A stretch of DNA of 64,000 nt from Cheiracanthium punctorium (lineage: Eukaryota > Arthropoda > Arachnida > Araneae > Cheiracanthiidae): the NCBI GenBank assembly GCA_038373885.1, contig JAWZYV010013163.1, positions 620,001-684,000 of the forward strand. Reading direction: 5' to 3'. Positions 23,150-35,557 of this stretch are shown here, piece after piece (position 1 is the first letter of the stretch; every line of letters starts with the position of its first letter). Under the pieces are notes generated by a model that ran no database searches, had not been told where the DNA came from, and was given only the letters and a program-made list of their open reading frames with translations. A program made the translations under genes and the position numbers.

Positions 23150-23283
23150 GTTACATCTGGAGAAAACCGGACGAAACTCCAAACTGTTCGATTGACAGCC
23201 GACTGACACCGACCTGAACACGGAACATTCTTACTTCAGCCATTTACCATGATCAGGTGTCTTATCCACTCGACTATGGTAAA
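23150..23283 (-). repeat. SINE family B, degraded copy
   Basis: Reverse complement gives ACCATAGTCGAGTGGATAAG (A-box-like), CCATGGTAAATGGCTGAAGT, and GTTTCGTCCGGTTTTCTCC. These match the order in 6716-6969 and 40088-40277. Confidence 0.5.
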
Positions 23284-23290
23284 ATTAGGG

Positions 23291-26200
23291 AGAATGGGTG
23301 CATTTTTTTTCTCTTTCCTGCATTTCTACGAAAATTTTCGCTTCCTTTTCAGTTATCGTTATTGCGATGTTTTCAAAACTGAAAATTACGAAAAATCAGC
23401 GAAAAGCCTAATTTTTTAATCTTTAAGGTGAATTTCTTTAACGATCAGATTGTAGTATAAAACACAAATAAACAAAGAAATAGATTTCTTTTCTCTTTAA
23501 CAGAATTTATTTTACAAAATCGCTGTGTTGAAACACATTGTAAAAAATACATTATCTAAATTACAAAAAAATAGTGCGTTAATGAATTAACAGTCCATTT
23601 TTCTACACTTATATCACTTTTTAATGCACACTTTAAATAGCTCTTATGCCGTAACAATTTTTCTTCAGTTTGATGTTTAACACATGGTACCGATTTATGA
23701 CATACAACTTTCAAAAATTATCCTATCTTTTAAGTTTATTAACACAAAAATTGATGAGGATTTTTTAATCTAGCGACATCAATGTTATAAACTTCATAAA
23801 GTTGCAAAGTTAATACAAGTAAGTCATGTGAAATTTTTGAAGTAGATAAATTTAATGAGTTTTAAATTACTTTATATATCACGCAAGTGGTGGGTAGAAA
23901 TAAAATTTTATCTCCTGCTCTCGAAAAAAAAAATGTATTTAGTTTAAGAAATTAGTGATTCGTCGATTGTTAAAGTACTTCGTTCTAATATACATGTAAA
24001 TGTATTGATAAAAAATAGATCCTTTCAATTTATGTATAAGAATTTATAAAAATTTTAAATTATATTCAGCAATCAATCTTCACATTTAAAATAATATATT
24101 GAAGTAAAATTGCCTAAATTTCTAAGGGATAATGTTAAATTCATTTTTTATAAAGAACACTTAATTAATTGAAACATCTTTACCAGTAAAGTGATATTGT
24201 CCTAGTAGTTTGCGTTTAATACTTTTTTAACCTTTTTTTTTACCCTTTTTTGTGTATACGTATGTACATGTGAAGTTTATATTAATTTGTATTTTATTAC
24301 TTAAACTTAAGGTTTCCATTGTCAAATTGCTATATTTTTGTCCAATTTGCCATCTAGCTAAACTCTAAAGCATTTGCTTTTCGTCTTTAATTTTGAAATC
24401 ATATGCTAATAGCCCTGTTCCGAGTTTCATTTTGCTACAATATTATGTTGACACCTCTGATTGTACGAAAATATCGAATTCGTAAATGTATGGTTCATAA
24501 TGTAGGTGTATATACTTCCAACAGGGAAAAGGTTTAAAACGGGAATAAATATTTACCACGGGGTCATTTAATTCAATAAAAGCATTTATATTGATTAGAA
24601 AAATGTAATTCTTTATACATCCCTCCGAACTTATCATTACGTTTCTTAAAATTTAATTGATGAAATAACATTCAAAAAAGATAAGTTTCATTACGATATT
24701 AGTTGCATTAAATACTATTGTTAAAATTTTAATGTCATACATATTTTAGTTTAAAAAAAACAAACAGGTGAATAAATATTCTGTTATAAATAAGTATCAG
24801 GTCTTCAAATTGAAAATATTGTAATATAAAAATATACTATTGTACGTATAGTAGATAAATGAACAACTATTGGATAAAGCCCTCTGTGGAGGCAATTACC
24901 AGGAACTCTAGAAAAAAAATCAAATTCTAACGGATTGCAATCAAAACATTTAATAAAAAAATTTAAAATAAATAATTTAACATTATTTGTTTTGTTTAAA
25001 TAAGTAACGTTCCTTTACTCGCCTATCAGACACCGGTCCATTTCATATTCTAATTTTTAATATTATAATTACCGAAGTAACCTGGTACCCACTTACTTTA
25101 AGTTAATTCTACATTCAAGTCAACATATGCTAATAGCAATTTGGATATTTTCGAGAATTTATTAAAAAGCAAACATTGCCAATGATTCCGTTTAAAAATG
25201 GAAATATAAAATATATGCGACTGTTTTTAACTTTTTTACCCCTAACAGAACAATTTCCTGAAGTCAAAAATAGGGGGAAATACTAAAAATCAGGGAACGT
25301 GTGCATTTTCAGATTTTCAATGAAAAATAGGTATTCTTTTGCTGTGTACTTTAAACAAATATGGAAAATTTCAATCCGATCACACCATCAGTGGGAATTT
25401 TATTACGTTTTCGAAGTATAACTTTTGCATTCTCTTTGGTACAATGGTAGAAAAAGTTTTGTCTTAAAGTAGCACGACCGGAAGTGTTTCCGATTCAGTG
25501 AGTCTCTCTCTCAGTGATCAGCGAAATTATATATTAGGACAATCTGTTCTTTCGTTCTTTAAATAAATATGCTATATTTAAATAACAACACAGATATCTA
25601 AGAAATATTTGTTGAACTTGTAAAAAAAAAATGTACACTTGAAGAAAAAGTCGCATAAAGCAACATTTAAAACCTACATTTTTTGAAAGAAAACTCCTTT
25701 AGGTAAAAATAATTAACTTTCTAACAATGCATTTTAAAAAGGAAATTAATTTTATTTACAAAACTAAAGAGATTTATTAAATATATATCAATACCTGAAA
25801 TATATTAACCATTCCCAAAATTAAAAGATCTTTGCTTAGGGGAATTAAACATTAGCTGTTTTCAGACAATGCCTTTAGAAACAAAATAATCCACTGTCGA
25901 GATAACTGCAAATGCTGATAAATAAATATGAGCTTGTTACGAAAATGCAAGCGTGGGAAAAAAATAGACAAAATAATAACTTAGTCAGCTAAGTAATCAT
26001 TTTAACACCAGCTTGGTTTGATCTACAGGTAGATACTGCCGGCGATCCGTCATGTGCTAGGTGAGAAATGATACAGTTATCAGGAAAAGAGATAATTATC
26101 AGTACTAAGTTATCCGTGTCTATTCCAGTCATCATTTTTCTAGGGTAATTGTTAGTGGGATGTAGATAGGACTTTCTCATTGCTGATCATCGTTAGTGCT

Positions 26201-26732
26201 TTCAGCAGATTAAAATCTTTTTTTTTCTCTTGGGCCGTACACAGTGTTTATTCTCTAAGTTCGTAAATTGCTTGATGGAAGGAATTGGGTGACTTCAACA
26301 GCTGTGAAGCACGTTGGATGAAAGTCAGAATTGTACAGCTTCTTAGCTATTAATTTAGTAAAAGGAGATTTATCTAGTCACATAGTTGCATTCATTAATT
26401 ATTCTCAGAAATCATTTAACAAGATTAAAAGTATATTAATAACAGCTACATCAAACGTGTATTAATTGTTCTTAAATAATAAATATGAATTCCGCACTGT
26501 ACATTAAAAAGAAAGTACGCATTATAAATATTTTATGTAAAAAAGATAATTTTTTATAAGACTCAATAATATGGAGTAACCTATGACATGTTTCTTCACA
26601 AAAAAATAAATGTCTATCTGAAATGTATAAGCAATTAAAAGTACATATTTCAACAAAAGATACAACACACGATTCCGGTCATTTCCCCTGGGTAAGACAC
26701 TTAACATTAGTAGACGGCTTAAGTATCAAGTT
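23291..26732. other. Long AT-rich stretch without recognised genes
   Basis: All frames are short. About 25245-25475 is a diverged copy of repeat G (AAAAATCAGGGAACGTGTGC onwards matches 13370-13510). Nothing else is supported. Confidence 0.5.
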
Positions 26733-26875
26733 TCAAGGTTCCGGCCTACTGCGCGGCTATCGATCTATCGATATGGAGTTTGGGGCTGTTTTCTCCAAAT
26801 AATACGAATGCGTGTTAGAACCCCTTATAAAGTCCTCTTCTCAAGATATCCCAACTTAACACTCAGCCGCTGTGT
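26733..26875 (+). repeat. SINE family B, 5'-truncated copy
   Basis: GCGCGGCTATCGATCTATCG, GTTTTCTCCAAATAATACGA and GTGTTAGAACCCCTTATAAA match 6797-6890 of the best copy in order; the tRNA-like head is missing. Confidence 0.65.
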
Positions 26876-29684
26876 AGCTTTACGTTTTTAAATAACAAGA
26901 ACAACGAATAATCAATTTGCTGAGTTTGATAAATTTTATCCTACAATCAAAGGAGTTGTTGAATAAAGTTCAAGGAAGTTCTTTGGAAGTTTCTTTACAC
27001 TAAAAAAAAAAAAAAATAATAATAATAATCATAGGCCTTTTTATAAAGTTCGCAGGCACATTTATACCTACTTTTAAAAAAAAAGTGAAAAAAAATACCA
27101 TCTACTCTTCCAAGCAAGCATCATAACAGCAGATCAAACTCCTTGCTCAATTCCTGAGTGATAAACTGACAGGGAAGTTTCCGAATACCTTGTCATCACC
27201 TTCTGTCGCTTTCCAGACAATTTCAGTGGCCATGAAAAATGCATCATTGCCTTCAAGACTGGCTGGAATATATGAAGAGCCATCCCGCTAGAATCTTTTT
27301 TTCTTTCTTTTAAACTTTTGAGAAATCTGACGCTTAATAAATTTCCAGAGCATTTAATGCTCTAAATTTCGAGATGTATCACTTCGAAACGCTCGGCGTT
27401 CTGGAAATGTCTGGAAGGAGTTCAATTTTTATGAAGACATTTACCAGTGCCGTTGTGTTAAACAAAGGTGCAGGGCGTAAAAAGGGCTAAAAATAAAATA
27501 AAAAATAAAACAAGATGATTTACTGGTTGAAGCTTTCCAAATTTTGTTTTTTACTTTGTTGCTGGAAGTAAATAAGAGCCTTAAGAAATGTCTAGAGATC
27601 TGCAATTTGTCTTTTTTTAAGATAGATTCCTAGTTTACTGCATTTTGAAAAAGTACTGGAATCTGTTAGCGTACTCTGCGTTCCATGTGTTAGGTGTACA
27701 TCTTCCTTTCAAATGCATGTGATATGTTTTTCTCCCAAAAGATCAAATTTTTCTCTTTTATTGCATAAAGCTAATAATTTATTTATTTATTTTACTATCC
27801 CATATGAATTTTTATTGGGTTGATATAGATAAATCATATTTACACTGGCAGATATTCGTTACAATTGGCTGTTTACATCTTCTAGTATGTTTTTGAGCTT
27901 GGTTTGCCTGGTCATCAAGCAAAAAAATATTCCACTAGCTGCGTATTTGAAGTTTTTAATCAAGTATTAGTTAAAATCATTCTAGTGTATCCATGCACCA
28001 GTACTCTAAAGTGTCTTTTAAATATATTTCCGTGTTATGGTATTTAGAGCATCATGAGTGTCAGAATATCATGTACGGTAACTACGTTATGCCTCTGTCA
28101 ATCCTCCTGCTGCTAAAAACGTGGCTACGGTAAATGGATGCTTTAAATACAGTATCGACAAAACTTGAACGTTAAGTTAATACTAATAAACACAGTTTAT
28201 AATTGTTGAACTGTGAGATATTTTTTTGATTGTTTTACAAGAACATGATTAGGTTAAAATAATTTAGATAGTAATTATTTCTTTTTATAAAAGTCATTTT
28301 ATTTTATTACTTTTTTTCCGGTTATTTTTAAAATCTGATGATAGTGTGTTACAGTTACTTATCTAAAAGTAATAAATATGATTTGGACACCATATGACTT
28401 GATTTTACGTCTATTAAATTATACATATTTTTCTTGCACTTTATTTAAATTTATTCTATTTGAAATGGAGGTTCGATATTTTACTAATATTAAAGTTTGA
28501 CAACTTGACGTCAGATAAAATATATATGGCCAAACTAGGTTCAGTTTAAAAATAAGTAATTTTGACACCTAATGTGGCAAAATTTCTCCAAAACTCGATA
28601 AACTTGGGGACAAGTTTGAGAGATTTTGCGCATGGCCCAAACAGTGAGTGTTCATAGATTTTTTATGTATTGAAGCTGGACAAACTTTAATGCAGTGAAA
28701 GTCTTTTCAGTGACCCTTTAAATAAGCTGCTCATTTAAATCAAATCAAAACAAGCTGTGCAAACCTGGGTGTTACTATAGTCCTAAATATAAAATTTCAA
28801 CATTCTATGCCTTATAGTTTGAGTTATGCGAGCTACGTACGTACTGACTTCACAAAAAATAGACAAAATGGATTCGCGCTTGGCCAAAATGCATTATAAA
28901 TGCTTATGTACATACATATATGCATACGTACGTTGAGACGTTGCTCAAAAATTCCTCAAAGTAAATTTAGAGATGAAAAAGATCGATTTTCCTGTCGAAA
29001 TCGGAATACAGAAACTTTTCCCGATTAAAATGCTTCTTTAAGGAAGTAATAATATTGGGTTGAATATCTGCTTACATAGTAGAGAAATGCGCAATAAAAA
29101 TAATTAAAAGTATATAAACTGTTAAAATCAGTAAAGTTTGTGCTTCTTCAAAACATTTTTTTATTTTTTCACGCAGTTAATAAATTCATCTAAAAAAAAT
29201 TCTTAATATTTATACATTGGTGAAAGAAACTAAATACGATTTCCAATATTTTATTGAAACATCTTTATAGATTTCTGGTCATTTACCATTGCGCTAATTG
29301 CGCGTGCTGCAGTCCAGTGACAAAACATTACTGAACGTTGCTCTTCACTTGTGAGAAAAGCAAAAATGCAGAAGCTAAGTGTGCTTTTTATGTTTGACAA
29401 ATGCAATCAGACAACAAAAATGACAAAAAATATCATATTCCGTTTTTCTTTCAAATCATGACTTAGATGCACTGAAATAGTACACTGAACAAACTGAATA
29501 CATCTTCTTACATTAATATATGCCTCAGCAACAACATATTTTGGCATCTGACTGTTGTTCGACACCAATTCAATTGGATATCGAGAAGTGACGTCAGAAT
29601 ATACTCGTAGAATTCCGGATATCTCCCGAAGTCCTTGATTCCTCAGGACTTGAGCCAAGTGCCCCCTCATTTAGGCATGGACGC
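26876..29684. other. Long stretch without recognised genes
   Basis: An A run with AAT units lies near 27001-27028. A block at 28410-28640 weakly resembles 48040-48260 (ATTAAATTATACxxATTTTxxT...TTTAAAxTTATTxTATT). An 87-codon minus frame at 29407-29670 lies in DNA of higher GC than its surroundings but resembles nothing I know. Confidence 0.45.
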
Positions 29685-29806
29685 CAGACGAAAAACAGGT
29701 CTCTAGCGTCTCGCGAAACAACCAAAAAGCTTTGTCTCGTCTCGCAAAATTATTACTATTGTAATGTTAAAAATATTTCTCTCGTCTCGAAAAAAATGTG
29801 TAAATC
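29685..29806 (+). repeat. Repeat H, copy 1 (truncated)
   Basis: GCATGGACG, ACGAAAAACA, GTCTCGTCTCGCAAAA, TAATGTTAAAAAT and CTCGTCTCGAAAAAA match 31726-31885 in order. Confidence 0.55.
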
Positions 29807-29989
29807 ACTGCCTCACATTGCAAAAATGTCTCACAGACATCTCTAACCACATTCACATTCCTGTTTAGGTTGTATGCAAATACTGCGCATGGAGGGTATG
29901 AAAAGCACTCACGAAGAACACTCGTAGCAAACATTCTAATTTTGTTAGCTCCAAAGCTTTTATTCGCTATCGTAGCTAAAGTACACATA

Positions 29990-31419
29990 CACTCTTAGAC
30001 AAAAAAAAAAAAAAAAAAAAAAAACGACGCACCGAGAAAATGTAATGCAAATTGGACACTAATTGCTATGCATACAGGTTTCGACGGAAAATGCAAAATT
30101 AGAAAATTTGGCAGCCAATGAATGAACGTGTGTCGCTGCAGCGCATCTTATCTGCGCAACTCGCAGCACATTTAAGAGGAGAATTTTCGATTCCAGGTCA
30201 TAAATTCTTTGCTCATTTCATTCCTTGTACTCAGGTAGACAGTAACTATGCCTCGCATACAGGTGCGCGAACGATATGCGCAGATGTCAGCATTTGAGAG
30301 AGGACATGTAGTTGGGCTCAAAGAAGCCGGATGGTCTAATCGGCGAATCGCTCGGCATTTGGAAGGAGCGATGCCACTATCAGATGATGTTGGCAGGAAT
30401 GGGTGAACCATGGTCGAACACAGCGTCAAGAAGGAAGCAGTCGGCCTAGAGAAACGACAAAACGTGAGGACCGATCAATCGTCAGAGCGGCACTCACAGC
30501 TCCAGATACATCATTATCACAGATTGTACGTTCAACTAGTGCCTCAGTGACCGCAAGGACCACTAACAGGCGGCTCATAGAAAGGGGGGTGAGGTCACGG
30601 CGCCCCTTGCGTCGACTACCATTGACCTCTGTACAACGACAAGCCCATTTGCAGTGGTGTCGGGCTCATTCGAACTGGAATGTCACTGACTGGAGTAGAA
30701 TAGAGTCTTCAGTGATGAGTCCCGTTTTGAACTGAGCCCCGATGACCAGCGAAGACGTGTCTGGAGACGCCCCGGACAGCGGTGGGATACCAACCTGACT
30801 GTTTTCCAAGAAACAGGCCGACAACCAGGAGTGATGGTCTGGGGTGCCATTTCCTTTCATAGTAGGACCCATTTGGTTGTCATCAGTGGCACCCTTACAG
30901 CACAGAGGTACGTCAACGAAATTCTACGCCCTGTTTCTTGCCCTTCATTTCACGCCATCCTCGGCTTACATTTCAGCAAGATAATGCCCGTCCCCACACT
31001 GCACGTGTTTCTACTGCTTATCTTCGTGCTTGCTGAGCGCTACCTTGGCCAGCAAAGTCGTCGGATCTCTCTCCAATTGAGCACGTTTGGAGCATTATGA
31101 GCAGGGCCCTCCAACCAGCTCCGAATTTGGACGATCTAACGCGCCAGTTGACAGAATTTGGCACGATAACCCTCAGGAGGACCTCCGTCACCTCTATCAA
31201 TCAATGCCAAACCGAATAACTGCTTGCATAAGGGCCAGAGGTGGACAAACGCAATATTGACTTTTTCATTTTGTGAACCTCTATCACTTGAATAAATCAT
31301 CCAATTTTTCTCAAATTGTAATCATCTTTTTTTTCTGTACATGTACATCCCATCTACCAATTTTCGTCCCATTTGGATAACTCCTTCTTGGTGCGTCGTT
31401 TATTTTTTGTCTAAGAGTG
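29990..31419 (+). mobile_element. Tc1-type transposon, near full length
   Basis: This 1430-bp element is bounded by TA on both sides (29988-29989 and 31420-31421). The TIRs read CACTCTTAGACAAAAAA...CGACGCACC on the left and the reverse complement on the right. The left TIR is stretched by a 24-bp A run (30001-30024). It encodes one transposase on the plus strand, broken by frameshifts. Length and layout are those of an autonomous Tc1-family element that has lost activity recently enough to keep its ends. Confidence 0.9.
30248..31220 (+). pseudogene. Tc1-type transposase with frameshifts and stops
   Basis: The likely start is the ATG at 30248 (MPRIQVRERYAQMSAFERG). An N-terminal paired-like helix-turn-helix (...GLKEAGWSNRRIARHL) is followed by a frameshift near 30365. 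The second frame, about 30380-30700, carries HGRTQRQEGS, SRPRETTKRED and RRPLRRLPL. Another shift leads to SDESRFELSPDDQR with the first catalytic Asp, then RVWRRPGQRW and GVMVWGAISF. A further shift gives QQDNARPHTARV (second Asp) and SPIEHVW (catalytic Glu), so all three DDE residues are still encoded. A TGA interrupts the stretch between them. The order and motifs are those of Tc1 transposases; the protein cannot be made intact. Confidence 0.85.
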
Positions 31420-31559
31420 TATTAACGAACTTACTTTGGCGACTCTTGCACCTGGAGCATTGTACATCAAGCTATGTTAATTCTTCCTTTTTCTTAATTT
31501 TTAGAGCTTTTTAATAAAAGTTAAATTAGTTATTGTTTCTTTCGTCTTTCAGTGAAACT

Positions 31560-31712
31560 GGTGTGATTGTCAACTTGTCTCATCACTGGTGTCATGACAA
31601 TCACTGGTATGGTTTTGACAATCACTGGTGTGATTGTCAAAGTTAAAACATTCTTAACATGTTTTAACTTAATTTAACACATGTTTTAACTGAAAGTTAA
31701 AACATTCTTACT
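31560..31712. repeat. Short direct and inverted repeats beside the Tc1 element
   Basis: TGACAATCACTGGT units alternate with the complement GTGATTGTCAA. They are followed by GTTAAAACATTCTTA twice and ACATGTTTTAACT twice. Confidence 0.6.
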
Positions 31713-31725
31713 TAGGTAAGAGAGC

Positions 31726-31885
31726 AGGGATGGACAGGAGAAGAAAAACATGTGTCTCGCAAAACAGCCGAAAAGCTGTCTCGTCTGTCAAAATCCTTAT
31801 ATCATAATGTTAAAAATTCTTGTCTTGTCTCGGAAAAAAGCTGTCTCTTTCTTGCTTCGCAAAAAATCGTCTCGCATCCATCCCT
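31726..31885. mobile_element. Repeat H, copy 2: MITE with short TIR
   Basis: The ends AGGGATGGA and TCCATCCCT are inverted repeats. Subterminal GTCTCG motifs are also inverted (GTCTCGC near 31752, and GCTTCGC...TCGTCTCGC near the right end). A target duplication could not be identified. A truncated relative lies at 29685-29806, on the other side of the Tc1 element. Confidence 0.55.
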
Positions 31886-31949
31886 ATAGGACAGGCTTCA
31901 TTTAAGTCAAATTTGGGAGCCCTTCAAGATAAATAAAAACAAAATAGTG

Positions 31950-32460
31950 CATAGAGAACGATTTTAAGCACTTCTGAAATTTAATTCTTTGAAAGCTAAA
32001 TGACGCGGGCCACCTCTATTCCTCGCATCTGAAAGAGTGCCTTTCTGCCATTTTACCATCCTGGAGGAGGGAGGGAAAACAAGAACAACGAGCGAAAAGG
32101 CAATTTTTTCTGTTCTTTCCAGGGGGAGAGAATTTTGCGTTACAGGCGTTGTGACATAAACATTTCTCAAATTCCTTTTCATAGCTCCGGAGTCTCCCTT
32201 CACTCGGAGGTTGTGCAAGAATATAGTTAAAAGTGATTTTTATGGAACTCTTTTATGTCGCGCTTTTGACACATATCAAAGTAAAAATACTAGAGAGGCC
32301 GGAATTTAATGCATTCTCCTCTGTCCTCGGTACACGGAGGTACGTAATTAAAAAGAGATAAAGCCATCGTCTAGCCGGAGATGTTTATGCAAGAGGGCTG
32401 AAAAGTTGTATTTAAAATGTCTTTGGTGCGTAGGAATATAATAATATTACACTAGAAAAG
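31950..32460 (-). repeat. Repeat J, copy 1
   Basis: One of four copies (others 36380-36865, 41895-42500, 43325-43990). Shared landmarks on the minus strand: TTTATCTCTTTTTAATTA, the GACAGAG..AATGCATTAA block, GTGTCAAAAGCGCGACATAA, AAGGAATTTGAGAAATGTTTATG, CACAACGC, AAAGAACAGAAAA and TAGCTTTCAAAGAATTxAAT. One strand of this copy has an 84-codon open frame, but the other copies carry stops in the matching frame. So coding function is doubtful. Confidence 0.75.
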
Positions 32461-34069
32461 TGTATGTTTGTTCATATATTTAAAAACGCTTCAGACAGAG
32501 AAAACTATTCACGTAATAGTTAGTAAGATTCGTTACAAGTAGTTTAAATATTAAAAAGAATTGCCTTTTCCTTTATATTAATATATTAAAAAAAATCTGA
32601 GTTTCAGCAAAGTAGACAATTAAATCGATAGAAATATCTATTCCAATAGAGTATTTGTATATCTTGTCTGTCCTTGAATACATTTTACTTATTTATTTAT
32701 AGTTTATAAGCACAAAAGGCTGCTTTCTACGATGTTTGATGCAAATGCAAACTGCGTTTATTTCAAACTTTGTTTCACAAATGAACGGCAGTCGAACATC
32801 GTTGGGTGTATTTAAAATATTATATTATTTGAACATTTTCAGGCCCATCACTGGTAGATCCAAATGAGGGGCTAGGGGGCTTCACATATAGCCCCTCATT
32901 GCTATGCTGAAGAGTAACATGCTGCTTTATTATAACCTTTGGATAGATAAAAAAGGGAACTGTCTTCATAAAGTAGACTTTCACAAAAACTTTAAATTGG
33001 TTTAAATTAACATTTTCCTTTGTTGTGCAGATCGTTTCGATCAAAAAAGCCCAATTCAGAAATTCAAATTTTAATTTAAATTTCAAATGTTAGTCATCCA
33101 TCTCAAAAATTATGGATCCGCCACTGTGGCCAACATATTGACTAAGGACAACCCTCTTGAATACAGTAAAGATGTTTATTGTAAGAGGTACTATTCGTGT
33201 TCACCAGAGGTAAGTGAAAATCCGAGAATTAGCAGCACTCTCTGTTTATTTTAAGAGTTTGTCAGTAATTTTTCACTAATCAAACTACCTTGCACTTACG
33301 TTATTAATAACAAACCGCAAACGTAAAGCTATATGTGAGCCTGATACGCAAGATTATCATGAATTGACATAAAATCTCACTATAATAAGCCCTGAATCCG
33401 TGAAAAATGGCTGCAATGTAGCGAGGAATAACTGCATACAGAGTAAATTAGCGTGATATATCGCCGTTGTCAAATGAATATCTGCCATGTGCACTTTTTG
33501 GAAATTTCGAGATTTTGATTATCCTGACTAGTTTACTAACCAAATTTCAGTATAAAATGACTTCTATGTGACTCTAAGCATTGTACGGCAAACTGTGATC
33601 GCTAAAATAAATTTAGCATGTGAATCAGCCAGAATATTTCCAAATAATAACTCCTAATAAAAACTGGTAGTGATGAATAAACATTTTGCACACAGCAGAT
33701 AATACTTTAACAAGACTATGTTACTTGACAATGAATCCACTAAAATTATGCATCAATGTTTACAGATTATTTTCATCTAACGACAGCTTATCATGTTTCT
33801 AAAGTTAATAAAAAAATAAATGAACCAAATACAAAAGAAGTCGTACTATGTTACTCTAAAACTCAATGAAGTTTGTTACTGCACTTAAATAAAGATGGAT
33901 GCTTTTTTTCTTTCCGTCCATCATAAAAATACTAAAAATAACACATAGAATACTTTATTTGCGAATAAAATAACAGATATTTTCAGCTAGTTTATGGAAT
34001 ACTAAATATCCTTACATCTGCAGCCGTTGTTGATCCCCGATTTGCACGTGCTGCAGCCTTGTGTCGAAA
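32461..34069. other. No gene recognised
   Basis: AT-rich. A patch at 32835-32930 with GAGGGGCTAGGGGGCTTCAC and AGCCCCTCATTGC, and GGATCCGCCACTG near 33115, resembles decayed transposon ends. A degenerate hammerhead-like string lies at 33023-33058. Confidence 0.45.
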
Positions 34070-35000
34070 ATGAACATATTTTTATGAATTTTTGTGTTGT
34101 TCTGCCTTTCAGGCGTTAAATATACTCTAAAATTCGCATTTTACGCGTCAAACAATTAAAATTTGCATTTGGTTGCATGAAAACTGGTTAAGTGAAACAC
34201 GAGTTCAGGCTTTTTGGGTGTCCCCATTGCTTAAGTTTTGTTCGAATTCTCGAGAAATATTGGCGCTATCGCTTAGCTAGCTTCAGTTTTGGGGATTTAT
34301 TTTTGGTGACATATTTAGAAAATTTTCACCAAAAAGGCGCTAAATATTGGTGTAATTTCTTTAGCGGGGCCTGCAATATTTTCTTCTTACGCTACAGCCT
34401 ACTTCATTTCTATTACGCAATCAAAGTTCACCTTTGATATGGATTTGCCTGGTGTTTCATGAAATTATTAGAAATTTCAGAGAGATTATATGAGGAGGGG
34501 CCGGATCACACCCAGGAGTTCAGTTCTGTATTGTCAGCTGCTGCGAGTGCACAAACGTTAGCTCTGTTTCATTGTATTGTGGTAAAAAATAAAAATACAG
34601 TGAAACCTCTCCGAGCGGCCAACTCTGTATAGCGGTCGCATCTCTGGTTTTGAGAAGCTTATTTTTTAATGCTGTTAGTGAAAACTTTGTTGTTTTATGC
34701 TGAGGAACAGATGTCAGTTTTTCTCAAGAATTTCCTTTGAATTTCAGCCTACTGTGGAAGAATTTTATTGTGTGTGAAATACAGCATGAGATAGCTTCCG
34801 TGTTAAGCTGATTATTTATAAATCGTGTTATTGCTTATTTATTCCTGTGAATTGCGTATAGCAGATTGTTCGTCGAAACAGTAAAATATGTGTTTTTTCG
34901 TCTTGTCAACTGGACTGGTTACTAGAACGGGTACTAAAGAGTTTTCTGAAAGAGCATTATGTGTGAATTTTTTTATAAACCATTCCATGCAGGTAATTAA
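34070..35000. repeat. Diverged dispersed repeat X, copy 2
   Basis: Collinear with 2030-2960 (landmarks listed there). This copy is interrupted at 34598-34660 by a Tigger-like end that copy 1 lacks. Confidence 0.6.
34598..34660 (+). mobile_element. Tigger-like terminal fragment inside repeat X
   Basis: After TA, CAGTGAAACCTCTCCGAGCG and GCCAACTCTGTATAGCGGTC are nearly identical to the start of the fragment at 35012. The pattern CAGTGAAACCTCxxxxAGCGG is typical of pogo/Tigger ends in arthropods. Confidence 0.55.
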
Positions 35001-35011
35001 AAATATAAATA

Positions 35012-35180
35012 CAGTGAAACCTCTCCGAGCGGCCAACTCTGCATAGCTGTCACCCCTATAAACGGCCAATTTTTCATTGCACGGATTTTTCGGCTCATAG
35101 ACCTAATGTTAAAATAACCTCTATCAGCGGCCTCCCGACCCCCTTTAAACGGCCACCGAAGGGGATCGCCTATCTCGTTT
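35012..35180 (+). mobile_element. Tigger-like terminal fragment, longer copy
   Basis: It starts CAGTGAAACCTCTCCGAGCG after TA and continues through CCCCTATAAACGGCCAATTT, TAACCTCTATCAGCGGCCTC and TTTAAACGGCCACCGAAGGG. These are internal repeats of the GCGGCCA motif, as in non-coding ends of pogo/Tigger elements. No opposite TIR is found; the sequence to about 35480 may belong to it. Confidence 0.5.
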
Positions 35181-35557
35181 TTTGGGAAATTCTGCTCACT
35201 CCATGCTTTAATTTTGAGCGGAAAAACTCAAGGTCAGGTTTATGGTCGAATATAAGACCAGGGAATAACTGGAATTGAATCTGATATCTCACTTGTATTC
35301 TGGCCACACCCTTAAGATGAGGAATCCCTTGGACAAACAGACATTGAAGGTGTCCTACAAATGAATTTCTTTACAAATGAATTTTTGTCCCTTTCAGGAG
35401 CCAATTCTGTCCCTGACGAGGAATTTTCCGATGTTTGTAATAGCGGGCAAGCTAAACTTTCAACGCACAAGCTACTTTAGGGAAAATCGATGAAATTATT
35501 GGAAATCCCGAAGCGGTTACAAACTAATCGGTTAGAGATATGCTTTTTAAAAACGGT

